A model generated the notes under the pieces. That model saw nothing but the letters and a program-made list of their open reading frames with translations. It was not told the DNA's origin and did not search any database. A stretch of 64,000 bases of DNA from Palauibacter sp022826685 (GTDB lineage: Bacteria; Gemmatimonadota; Gemmatimonadetes; Palauibacterales; Palauibacteraceae). Location of the stretch: NCBI RefSeq assembly GCF_965221685.1, contig NZ_OZ244907.1, one strand, 5' to 3'. Positions within the stretch are counted from its first letter, which is position 1. Every line of letters begins with the position of its first letter. Shown piece by piece: positions 57,018 to 64,000 of the stretch. The translations under genes and the position numbers were made by a program.

Positions 57018-58697
57018 ATGTGTTCCGTCCTCGGCATCTTCGAGATCGAACCCGGCGCAACGGGCCTCCGGCGCCGGGCGCTGGACCTTTCGCGGCGCCA
57101 GCGGCACCGGGGCCCGGATTGGAGCGGGATCTACTCGGGCGAGCGGGCCATCCTCGCCCACGAGCGGCTCTCCATCGTCGACGTGGAGAGCGGTGCACAG
57201 CCCCTCTTCGGGCCCGACCGCACGACAGTGCTCGCGGTCAACGGGGAGATCTACAACCACACGGAGCTGGAGCGTGGTGCGGCGCGCGGCTATCCGTTCC
57301 GGACCCGCTCCGACTGCGAGGTCATCCTCGCGCTGTACGAGGGACGGCCCGACGACCCCGCGGAGTGGCTCAACGAGCTGAGCGGGATCTTCGCCTTCGC
57401 CCTCTACGACGAGGCGCGCGACCGCTACCTGATCGCGCGCGATCCGATCGGCGTTATGCCGCTCTACACGGGACGGGACACGGAGGGGCGTTTTTACGTG
57501 GCCTCCGAGATGAAGGCGCTCATCGACACCTGTCCGGAGATCCACGACTTCCCGCCGGGACACATGCTCGACAGCCGCGAGGGCGAGGGCCGGCCCGTTC
57601 CGTACTACCGGCCGGGATGGCGCGACTACGAGGCCGTGGCGGACGGTCCCACGGATCCTGAACGGGTCAGGGAGGCGCTGGAGGAAGCAGTCCACCGGCA
57701 GCTCATGTCGGACGTGCCGTACGGCGTGCTCCTCTCGGGCGGCCTCGACTCGTCGATCATCTCGGCGCTGGCGATGAAGTTCTCCCGTCGGCGGGTCGAG
57801 TCGGACGACACGGAGGAGGCGTGGTGGCCGCGACTCCATTCCTTCGCGATCGGACTCGAGGGAGCTCCGGATCTGGAGGCGGCGCGCGCAGCGGCGGACG
57901 CGATCGGCACCGTGCATCACGAGATCGTCTATACGCTGCAGGAGGGACTCGACGCGGTCTCCGACGTGATCGGGCACCTGGAGACGTTCGACGTGACGAC
58001 GGTGCGGGCCTCCACGCCGATGTACCTCATGGCCCGCCGCATCAAGGCGATGGGGATCAAGATGGTGCTCTCGGGGGAGGGCGCCGACGAGGTGTTCGGG
58101 GGGTATCTCTACTTCCACAAGGCCCCGGACGCGAAGGCATTCCACGAGGAGACCGTCCGCAAGCTCGACCAGCTCCACAAGTACGACTGCCTGCGGGCGA
58201 ACAAGTCGATGGCGGCCTGGGGCGTCGAGGCGCGAGTCCCCTTCCTCGACCGCGAGTTTCTCGATGTCGCGATGGCCCTCGACCCCGAGTCGAAGCGGCC
58301 GGCGGACGGGCGCATGGAGAAGCACATCCTGCGCGAGGCGTTCGAGGGACTCCTCCCGGACGAGATCCTCTGGCGCCAGAAGGAACAGTTTTCCGACGGC
58401 GTGGGCTACTCCTGGATCGACAGCCTGAAGGAAACGGCCGAGGGCGAGATCAGCGACGGACAGCTCGCCCGCGCGGCCGCGAGGTTCCCCACGAACACGC
58501 CGCTCACGAAGGAAGCGTATCTCTACCGCTCGATCTTCGCCTCGCACTTCCCCGGCGAACCCGCGGTGCGCTGCGTCCCGGAGGGTCCGAGCATCGCGTG
58601 CAGCACCCCGGCCGCGATCGCTTGGGACCCCGCCTTCGCCGACATGGCCGACCCCTCCGGCCGAGCCGTGCAGGGCGTCCACGCCCACAGCTACTGA
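57018..58697 (+). CDS. asnB: Asparagine synthase (glutamine-hydrolysing)
   Basis: 559 residues, similar to AsnB. The Met is followed by the nucleophile Cys2 (MCSVLGIF); the glutaminase domain has RHRGPDWSG and NGEIYNHTEL, and the synthetase domain has the PP-loop LLSGGLDSSIIS (about 238-249), LSGEGADEVFGGY and VEARVPFLDREF. Makes asparagine from aspartate, ATP and glutamine in the cytosol. Preceded by a 61-base gap without a strong ribosome site. Confidence 0.95.
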   Translation: MCSVLGIFEIEPGATGLRRRALDLSRRQRHRGPDWSGIYSGERAILAHERLSIVDVESGAQPLFGPDRTTVLAVNGEIYNHTELERGAARGYPFRTRSDCEVILALYEGRPDDPAEWLNELSGIFAFALYDEARDRYLIARDPIGVMPLYTGRDTEGRFYVASEMKALIDTCPEIHDFPPGHMLDSREGEGRPVPYYRPGWRDYEAVADGPTDPERVREALEEAVHRQLMSDVPYGVLLSGGLDSSIISALAMKFSRRRVESDDTEEAWWPRLHSFAIGLEGAPDLEAARAAADAIGTVHHEIVYTLQEGLDAVSDVIGHLETFDVTTVRASTPMYLMARRIKAMGIKMVLSGEGADEVFGGYLYFHKAPDAKAFHEETVRKLDQLHKYDCLRANKSMAAWGVEARVPFLDREFLDVAMALDPESKRPADGRMEKHILREAFEGLLPDEILWRQKEQFSDGVGYSWIDSLKETAEGEISDGQLARAAARFPTNTPLTKEAYLYRSIFASHFPGEPAVRCVPEGPSIACSTPAAIAWDPAFADMADPSGRAVQGVHAHSY

Positions 58698-58747
58698 CCG
58701 CTCCGTAGCCGGGAGCGCGGGCGTCTACCAGCGAGAGGTGTGCCGGA

Positions 58748-59365
58748 TCACGGGGGAACTGATTCGGCGACCCGCGTGACCGCGGTTGCGAGGTCGTTGT
58801 ACGAACACGGGCGACCGGCCAGGTCCTTCAGGGGCCGGAGCCCGATTGTCTCGCTGCACGGCTTCTCTTTGTCGATGACAGACGTGGGTACGACATAAAA
58901 CTCCCACTGTTCCGTATCGAGCGGGTCGACGGTGGCCTTGTTCTCATGCTTCAGCAGGCAGAAAACGTAGATGTCGGCGATGCGTTTCGGCGGGCTGTGC
59001 GTACGGCTCTCACCCGTTGCAGGGTCCCATGCCTCCTTCGTTCGTGCGATGCCGAATTGTATCGTGGAACGCTTCTTCTGACGCCAGGACTGCAGGTACG
59101 CCGCACTCTTGATCTCAATCCTTGTACCGGACGATGTCTCGAGGTCGTACGACCCCCACTCCACACGCGGCGTTTCCGTTAGACCCAACGCGTTCGCCAC
59201 GAGAAACTCGGCCACGATGCCGCGCTCGGTGTTGTCAAGCACACTGGAACTCGACCATCGCCAGTAGTCGCCCAGAGTCGCACCAGGGGATCCGCCTCTT
59301 ACGCGAAACTCATCCGTCGGCTCCTTCAGCCGGGGCCGGATCGGCCCGAGGTCATCTGCCTTCAC
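58748..59365 (-). CDS. PD-(D/E)XK-like protein of unknown function
   Basis: 205 residues from GTG 59365 with GAGGAAG eight bases upstream. After a conserved helix (DNTERGIVAEFLVANAL, Glu at the usual first position) come WGSYDLETSSGTRIEIKSAA, which gives the Asp and E-x-K of a PD-(D/E)XK nuclease core, and a Lys/Trp-rich strand region. The C-terminal YVFCLLKHENKATVDPLD and EFYVVPTSVID continue the fold. Probably a stand-alone restriction-like nuclease. It lies on its own strand at the edge of a low-GC accessory patch next to a toxin-antitoxin-like pair. Confidence 0.65.
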   Translation of the reverse strand: MKADDLGPIRPRLKEPTDEFRVRGGSPGATLGDYWRWSSSSVLDNTERGIVAEFLVANALGLTETPRVEWGSYDLETSSGTRIEIKSAAYLQSWRQKKRSTIQFGIARTKEAWDPATGESRTHSPPKRIADIYVFCLLKHENKATVDPLDTEQWEFYVVPTSVIDKEKPCSETIGLRPLKDLAGRPCSYNDLATAVTRVAESVPP

Positions 59366-59412
59366 GGCTTCTTCCTCTGCTTGTGGCGTGCGCCGCAGGC
59401 CCTCTTGATTCC

Positions 59413-59430
59413 GTACTGCGAACGTAGTAC
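59413..59430. promoter_or_regulatory. Inverted repeat before the MqsR-like toxin gene
   Basis: GTACT (59413-59417) and AGTAC (59426-59430) form a perfect inverted repeat around an 8-base spacer, nine bases before ATG 59439 and between two divergent genes. It is a candidate operator for the RHH protein encoded at 59761. Confidence 0.4.
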
Positions 59431-59438
59431 CATCGCGG

Positions 59439-59759
59439 ATGGGATTTACTGCGGCAAAGGCGGCGGTGGTGGCGGCCCTTCACGAAGGGAACTTCGAACA
59501 CGAGGCCCGCGATGCTCTCGGCGAGAAGAACCTGTTGGCAGTCGGTGACGTCGATGCGAACGAGGTCGCAACACTTGTGCTCAAGACTCGCTCCCAGGAC
59601 TACGGGGAATCACGCCACCATTGGAATCAATCTGTCGTCGTGCACACGTTCCAGCCAACCGTCCACGAGGAACGGTGGTACATCAAGGTGTATTTCATTG
59701 AGATCGACCGGGACGACCGGAAAGCAACGTTCATAAGCGTTCATCGAGCAGGGGGCTGA
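59439..59759 (+). CDS. MqsR-like (RelE-fold) toxin candidate
   Basis: 106 residues. The order of elements is that of MqsR: N-terminal helices (AKAAVVAALHEGNFEHEARD), then VATLVLKTRSQDYGESRHHW in place of the MqsR F-Y-K-S block, then RWYIKVYFIEI and ATFISVHRA as the last two strands. MqsR proteins are ribosome-independent mRNA interferases. Identity is low, so the call rests on pattern and on the paired gene one base downstream. No clear ribosome site. Confidence 0.5.
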   Translation: MGFTAAKAAVVAALHEGNFEHEARDALGEKNLLAVGDVDANEVATLVLKTRSQDYGESRHHWNQSVVVHTFQPTVHEERWYIKVYFIEIDRDDRKATFISVHRAGG

Positions 59760-59760
59760 C

Positions 59761-60357
59761 ATGAAAATCTTGCGGGAGGGAGACCGCGGATACGCTCTGG
59801 CCCCGGAGCGCGGGCGCGTCGAGATCGTTTACGAGTACCGAACGGTCGAACTCGAGAAGTCGAACGCCACGGTCAAGAACGTTCTTGTCGGCGTGGACGC
59901 CGAAACCGGAGAAGTTCTGACGGTGCCCGCCCAGTCGACGCCGAAACTCAAAGCGGCAAGGGACGCCACGAAGGAGAAGGTGATGAGCGTCCGGATGCCC
60001 CGGGAACTCGACGACATCCTTCACCTTGTTGCCGACCACTATCGCGCGGCGCCCAAGCAGTTCGCTCCTGCAGTTATTCGATACTACCTGACCCTGGCCT
60101 CCTCCGACGCCGATATGGTGCGTTGGCTGTGTGCGCTCTCCAACAGCCGATTGGCGACGGGAAAGTGCCGGAAGAATCTGCGTTTGAGAGTTCAGCCGGA
60201 GCTTCTTGCCTGGTTGCGCGAGGTCGCCGTCGCTACGGAGGGCGCCACCAAGAGTGATCTGGTGCGTGGCGCGATCATGGCAGCGAAGGAAGATGTGCTC
60301 GACGATGGCGCCAAGCAGCGCCAGCGTGCACTTGGAGCGATCGCCCAGGCTGTCTAG
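59761..60357 (+). CDS. Antitoxin candidate: YgiT/MqsA-like N-terminus plus two RHH-like motifs
   Basis: 198 residues from ATG 59761. Residues 20-75 (VEIVYEYRTVELEKSNATVK, then LVGVDAETGEVLTVPAQSTP) resemble a YgiT/MqsA-type zinc finger that has lost its Cys residues (DAETGE where CxxCGE is usual). Two RHH-like strand-helix motifs follow: MSVRMPRELDDILHLVADHY (about 77-96) and LRLRVQPELLAWLREVAVAT (about 141-160, then TKSDLVRGAIM). Order (toxin, then antitoxin) matches mqsRA. The function is inferred. Confidence 0.5.
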   Translation: MKILREGDRGYALAPERGRVEIVYEYRTVELEKSNATVKNVLVGVDAETGEVLTVPAQSTPKLKAARDATKEKVMSVRMPRELDDILHLVADHYRAAPKQFAPAVIRYYLTLASSDADMVRWLCALSNSRLATGKCRKNLRLRVQPELLAWLREVAVATEGATKSDLVRGAIMAAKEDVLDDGAKQRQRALGAIAQAV

Positions 60358-60442
60358 CTCAACCTTGTTTGCGGCGTCCCTTGTTTGGCGGACATCTTGG
60401 AACCGCTCGCGACGCAAGGACTCCGACGGCAAAGGTGGAGCG

Positions 60443-62461
60443 ATGATGTACCGCAACCCGGCGATTCTCCCCCGTCTCGCGCTTCTCGTTCTTCTCGGTT
60501 TGACCACCGGCGCTCCTGTTGCTGCGCAGGAGGCGGTGTCGGTCGAGGTCGTGCCGGGTGCGTTGTCGCTCGAGGTGGGAGAGGAGGCCACGCTGGAAGT
60601 CCGCGTCCTCGACGCCGATGGGGACGCGGTCGACGCCCAGGTCCTCTTCTTCCCCGCCTTCGCCGACGGACGGAGCGGGAGTGCGCGGCAAAGCATCGAC
60701 GTGGACCGCGCGACCGGCCGGGTGAGAGCAGTGAAGGGCGGCGAGTTTCTCATCTCCGCCATCGTCGCGACGGCGCGCGGCCTGCGCGCTGAGGCCACGG
60801 TGAGCGTGGCCTACCCCCCGCTGGACCGGATCGCTGTGACGCCTTCGGGCGGTTCGACGTATGTCGGCGTCGCGACGCGTCACCGGGCCCGGCTGCTCGA
60901 CACGGCCGAGGACGAGCGTGACGGCGAGATCCGCTGGTCCACCTCCGATGAGGGCGTCGCGACCGTGGATCGCTTCGGCATTCTCACGGCGCACGCGCCC
61001 GGGCCGGTGGTGCTGCAGGCCGAGGCGGAAGGCATCTCCGCGGAGGTTCCCTACGAGGTGAGGGAGAACCCAGCCGCGCGCCTGACGGTGTCGGGAAGCG
61101 CGGAGCGGGCGCGGACGGGCGACGTGGTGCGTTTCGAGGCCATGGTCGAGGACGCGATGGGCGGCGCCGTGGCCGACCTGCCCGTCACCTGGACCGTGAT
61201 GTCGGATCCCGCGATCGAGGCGACGGCGGACATCCCCCCGGCGGAGATCGACGAAAGGGGCCGGTTCGTGGCGTACTTCCCCGGCGTCTACACGGTCGTC
61301 GCCAACGTGCCGGGCCGCGCCGCGCGCACCTCGCTTGAAATCCATGCACGAGACGCCTTGCAGGAAGTGACGTTCGTGGGGCAGGGACAGGTGAACAACG
61401 AGCGCACCTCGGACCTGTGGGTGTGGGAGGGCGTCGACGGGCGCGACTACGCGATCACCGGCACGCACGCGGCGGCCGGGGCCGTCTACTTCTGGGATGT
61501 GACCGATCCGGCGAGCCCCGTCCTCACGGATTCCGTCGTGGTCGACGCGCGCACGACGAACGACGTGAAGGTGAGCGAGGACGGGGAGATCTGCGTGATC
61601 TCGCGCGAGGGCGCCTCGAATCGCCGCAACGGGATCGTCATCCTCGACTGCCGGAACCCGCGGGACGTGACGACGATCTCCGTATTCGACGACGAACTCA
61701 CGGGCGGCGTACACAACCTCTTCATCCACGAGGATCACGTGTACGCGGTGAACAACGGGCGCCGCTTCGATGTGATCAGCATCGAGGATCCGGCCCGCCC
61801 GCACCGCGTGGGCCGCTTCGAACTCGACACGCCGGGGCACGCGATCCACGACATCTGGATCGTGGACGGGATCGCCTACACCTCGAACTGGGGCGACGGC
61901 GTCGTGCTCATCGACGTGGGCGGCGGCGACCGCGGCGGCTCGCCCTCCAATCCCGTGGAGATCGCGCGCTTCCGCGACATCGGCGGGCGCACGCACGCGG
62001 CTTTCCCGTACCGGAGTCCGACGGGACGCTTCTACGTGTTCATGGGAGACGAGGCGGGGCGCCCGGGCTTCGACGGACAGGACGCGGAGCGCACGCCGCA
62101 GTTCATGTCGGGATACATCCACGTGGTGGACTTCACGGATCCGGACAATCCCGAGGAGGTCGCGCGCTACGAGATCCCCGAGGCGGGCTCTCACAACATG
62201 TGGATCGAGGACGACAAGCTCTACGCGGCGTTCTACAACGGCGGGCTGCGCGTACTCGACATCTCCGGGGAACTGAAGGGGAACCTGGGCGAGCAGGGCC
62301 GGGAGATCGCGCGCTACATGGCGTACGATCCGGACGGCGTGGTCGCGAACGCGCCCTTCACCTGGGGTCCGCAGATCCACAAGGGGAACCTCTTCTTCGC
62401 GGAGTACTTCAGCGGGCTGTGGGCCGTGAAGCTTCAGCCGCGCCAGGAACTCGTCCCGTAG
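60443..62461 (+). CDS. Secreted protein with bacterial Ig-like and LVIVD-repeat (choice-of-anchor-B-like) domains
   Basis: 672 residues. ATG 60443 and ATG 60446 are adjacent; AAAGG-TGGAG lies just upstream. Signal peptide ending VAAQ (about residue 29). Residues about 30-300 are three Ig-like domains (Big_2 style: LSLEVGEEATLEVRVLDADG, DRIAVTPSGGSTYVGVATRH, ARTGDVVRFEAMVEDAMGG). From about 305 on, LVIVD propeller blades (WDVTDPASPVLTDS, ISIEDPARPHRVGRFE, VDFTDPDNPEEVARYE) with repeated histidines (GGVHNLFIHEDHVY, GSHNMWIEDDKLY). Extracellular or cell-surface; function unknown. Confidence 0.82.
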   Translation: MMYRNPAILPRLALLVLLGLTTGAPVAAQEAVSVEVVPGALSLEVGEEATLEVRVLDADGDAVDAQVLFFPAFADGRSGSARQSIDVDRATGRVRAVKGGEFLISAIVATARGLRAEATVSVAYPPLDRIAVTPSGGSTYVGVATRHRARLLDTAEDERDGEIRWSTSDEGVATVDRFGILTAHAPGPVVLQAEAEGISAEVPYEVRENPAARLTVSGSAERARTGDVVRFEAMVEDAMGGAVADLPVTWTVMSDPAIEATADIPPAEIDERGRFVAYFPGVYTVVANVPGRAARTSLEIHARDALQEVTFVGQGQVNNERTSDLWVWEGVDGRDYAITGTHAAAGAVYFWDVTDPASPVLTDSVVVDARTTNDVKVSEDGEICVISREGASNRRNGIVILDCRNPRDVTTISVFDDELTGGVHNLFIHEDHVYAVNNGRRFDVISIEDPARPHRVGRFELDTPGHAIHDIWIVDGIAYTSNWGDGVVLIDVGGGDRGGSPSNPVEIARFRDIGGRTHAAFPYRSPTGRFYVFMGDEAGRPGFDGQDAERTPQFMSGYIHVVDFTDPDNPEEVARYEIPEAGSHNMWIEDDKLYAAFYNGGLRVLDISGELKGNLGEQGREIARYMAYDPDGVVANAPFTWGPQIHKGNLFFAEYFSGLWAVKLQPRQELVP

Positions 62462-62466
62462 CGGCG

Positions 62467-62997
62467 TTGATCTCCGTACCAATATCCGCCCGGATCAACG
62501 GCATCGAGTGGTCCGGGGAGGTGGAGCCCCGGCTGCTCCTGTCGGATTTCCTGCGCTCGGAGGTCGGGCTCACGGGGACGCACGTGGGGTGTGAGCACGG
62601 GGTGTGCGGGGCATGCACCGTGCAACTGGATGGGGAACCGGTCCGGGCCTGCCTCATGTTCGCGGTGCAGATCGACAGGCACGAGGTGACGACGGTGGAG
62701 GGGCTCGCCGCGACGGTGCCCGGGGAAGCGATCTCCGTCGAGCAATTGCACCCGGTCCAGAGGGCGCTGCACGAGGCGCACGGCCTGCAGTGCGGCTTCT
62801 GCACGCCGGGGATCCTGATGACGGCGGAGGCGTTCCTGCGCGAGAGCCCGGCGCGTTCGCGGGACGAGATCCGCGAAGCCGTGTCCGGGCACCTGTGCCG
62901 CTGCACGGGCTACCACAACATCGTGGAGGGCGTCGCGCGGGCGGCAGAACGTCTCGCGGCGGGCGAGTCCGTCACCGAGGGAGAGGGAGAGCCTTGA
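62467..62997 (+). CDS. 2Fe-2S small subunit of a xanthine-dehydrogenase-family molybdenum hydroxylase
   Basis: 176 residues from TTG 62467, five bases after the previous stop; no ribosome site, so the start is tentative. A plant-type 2Fe-2S domain with CEHGVCGACTVQ and a fourth Cys in RACLMF, then the helical second-cluster domain with QCGFCTPGIL and CRCTGYHNIVEG. All eight cluster Cys are present. It passes electrons from the molybdenum centre of the large subunit to a flavin subunit or carrier. The stop overlaps the large-subunit start (TTGA). Confidence 0.92.
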   Translation: MISVPISARINGIEWSGEVEPRLLLSDFLRSEVGLTGTHVGCEHGVCGACTVQLDGEPVRACLMFAVQIDRHEVTTVEGLAATVPGEAISVEQLHPVQRALHEAHGLQCGFCTPGILMTAEAFLRESPARSRDEIREAVSGHLCRCTGYHNIVEGVARAAERLAAGESVTEGEGEP

Positions 62998-64000
62998 GCC
63001 GCGCGGGCGGGACGTGGGTCGGGGCGCGGGTACCGCGCAACGAGGACGCGAGGCTGCTGACCGGCCGCGCGCAGTTCGTGGAGGACGTCGAACCGCCGGG
63101 CGCGCTGCACGTCGCCTTCGTGCGGAGCGACCTGCCGGCCGGGCGGCTCCGCCGGCTCGATGTCGACAGCGCGCGGGCGCACCCCGGAGTCCACGCCGCC
63201 TTCACGGCCGCCGACCTCGGCCCGCTCCTCCGGCCCGGCGCGGTGCTCGTGCCGCCGCCGCCGCTCGAAGGGCTGGTGTTCCACGCCCGCACGGCGCTCC
63301 CCCTCGTCCGCGACCGGATCCGTCACCAGGGCGAGGCGCTCGCGATGATCGTCGCGGAGAGCCGCTACGTGGCCGAAGACGCGGCCCAACTCGTGGAGGC
63401 CGACATCGAACCGCTCGATCCCGTCGTGGATCTCGGGCACGCGCTCGATGACGACGCCCCGCGGATCCACGACGACCTCCCGTCGAACCTCGCCGCGCAC
63501 GTGCGGCAGACGAAGGGGGACTACGCCGCCGCCCGCGCGCGGGCCGACCTCGTCCTGGAGCGCCGCTTCTCCTACGACCGGGGAATCGGCGGCGCGATCG
63601 AGAACCGGGCCGTCGTGGCGGAGTGGGACGCGCGGGCCGACCGGCTGCAGGTGTGGGACACGACGCAAGCCCCCATTCCCGTGCGCAACGTCGTCGCCGC
63701 CGCCCTCGGCCTGTCGGAGTCGCAGGTCCGGTTCGTCGCCCCCTTCGTGGGCGGCGGTTTCGGCCCGAAAATCATGTTCTACGCGGAGGAGATCCTCATC
63801 CCCTGGGCATCGATCCAGCTGGGACGGCCCGTGAAGTGGGTGGAGGACCGGTACGAGAACTTCTTCGCCACCACCCAGGAGCGGGGACAACTGCACGAGG
63901 CGGAGATCGCGGTCACGCGCGAGGGCCGGATCCTGGGCGTACGGGACATCTTCATCCACGACTCCGGAGCGTACGACCCCTACGGTCTCACCATCCCCAT
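62994..64000 (+). CDS. Molybdenum-binding large subunit (CoxL/XdhB-like), 3' end outside window
   Basis: TTG 62994 overlaps the small-subunit stop and has GGGAGAG two bases upstream. The first 335 residues are visible: the N-terminal GARVPRNEDARLLTGRAQF block, LRPGAVLVPPPP, VRDRIRHQGEALAMIVAESR, the Ald_Xan_dh_C2 start NRAVVAEWDA, and the cofactor-binding VAPFVGGGFGPKI. The carboxylic-acid-oxidising, CO-oxidising and nicotinate-type enzymes share these blocks; the active-site loop that would separate them lies outside the window. Cytosolic. Confidence 0.9.
   Translation, partial: MSRAGGTWVGARVPRNEDARLLTGRAQFVEDVEPPGALHVAFVRSDLPAGRLRRLDVDSARAHPGVHAAFTAADLGPLLRPGAVLVPPPPLEGLVFHARTALPLVRDRIRHQGEALAMIVAESRYVAEDAAQLVEADIEPLDPVVDLGHALDDDAPRIHDDLPSNLAAHVRQTKGDYAAARARADLVLERRFSYDRGIGGAIENRAVVAEWDARADRLQVWDTTQAPIPVRNVVAAALGLSESQVRFVAPFVGGGFGPKIMFYAEEILIPWASIQLGRPVKWVEDRYENFFATTQERGQLHEAEIAVTREGRILGVRDIFIHDSGAYDPYGLTIP

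Overview
The window is high-GC bacterial chromosome, densely coding on both strands. GTG and TTG starts are common and many stop/start codons overlap (ATGA or GTGA). The gene content points to a Gram-negative, aerobic heterotroph: System I cytochrome c maturation, aconitase, Tat-exported enzymes, and large secreted beta-propeller proteins (sortilin/BNR, choice-of-anchor-B). Together with a MoxR/DUF58/DUF4175 operon, this resembles Gemmatimonadota or a neighbouring phylum. That placement is inferred from gene style, not from a marker gene. No rRNA, tRNA, CRISPR array or intact insertion sequence was seen. No gene-free stretch exceeds 300 bases; the longest are the ccmE/zinc-ribbon divergent gap (50819-51102) and the vapB/VWA divergent gap (21296-21554).

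1-8.1 kb: a streptogramin-lyase-like propeller (partial), an ANKH/MATE-type exporter, an SRPBCC protein, a secreted unknown, and a radical SAM / small protein / acyltransferase row. A GyrI-like secreted protein and its coupled HEAGH membrane protein converge on that row. 8.1-20.1 kb: a giant sortilin-like BNR protein, then two near-twin alpha/beta hydrolases (11.7 and 19.2 kb). Between the twins lie two related coiled-coil membrane proteins, a Tat sulfite-oxidase-family enzyme, an HNH nuclease with a partner, a head-to-head junction of two 5'-truncated gene remnants, two small helical/membrane proteins, and a class IV aminotransferase. 20.1-21.4 kb: an orphan ribbon-helix-helix (RHH) antitoxin and a VapBC pair with a visible operator.

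21.5-36.3 kb is one long plus-strand operon: VWA/GATase membrane protein, degenerate caspase-like protein, TPR zinc-peptidase-like protein, DUF4159, MoxR ATPase, DUF58, BatA-like VWA protein, and a DUF4175-type coiled-coil membrane protein. It looks like an envelope-associated AAA+/VWA system with two protease-fold partners. 36.3-40.7 kb: a TSUP permease, an ornithine cyclodeaminase-like enzyme, a steroid-reductase-fold membrane protein, an M23 lipoprotein (minus strand) and a FitAB/VapBC pair behind palindromic operators.

40.7-44.2 kb (minus) is a compact unit: a Tat-exported substrate-binding protein, a membrane sensor that stops after HAMP, and an oxalate/formate-type MFS transporter. It is followed by acnA (plus), ccmE-F-G-H (minus), a zinc-ribbon membrane protein, an M20 peptidase, a persulfide dioxygenase-rhodanese fusion, a choice-of-anchor-B protein and asnB. 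58.7-60.4 kb is a small accessory island: a PD-(D/E)XK-like protein and an MqsR-like toxin with an unusual RHH partner. The window ends in a second LVIVD-repeat secreted protein and the small and (partial) large subunits of a xanthine-dehydrogenase-family molybdenum hydroxylase.
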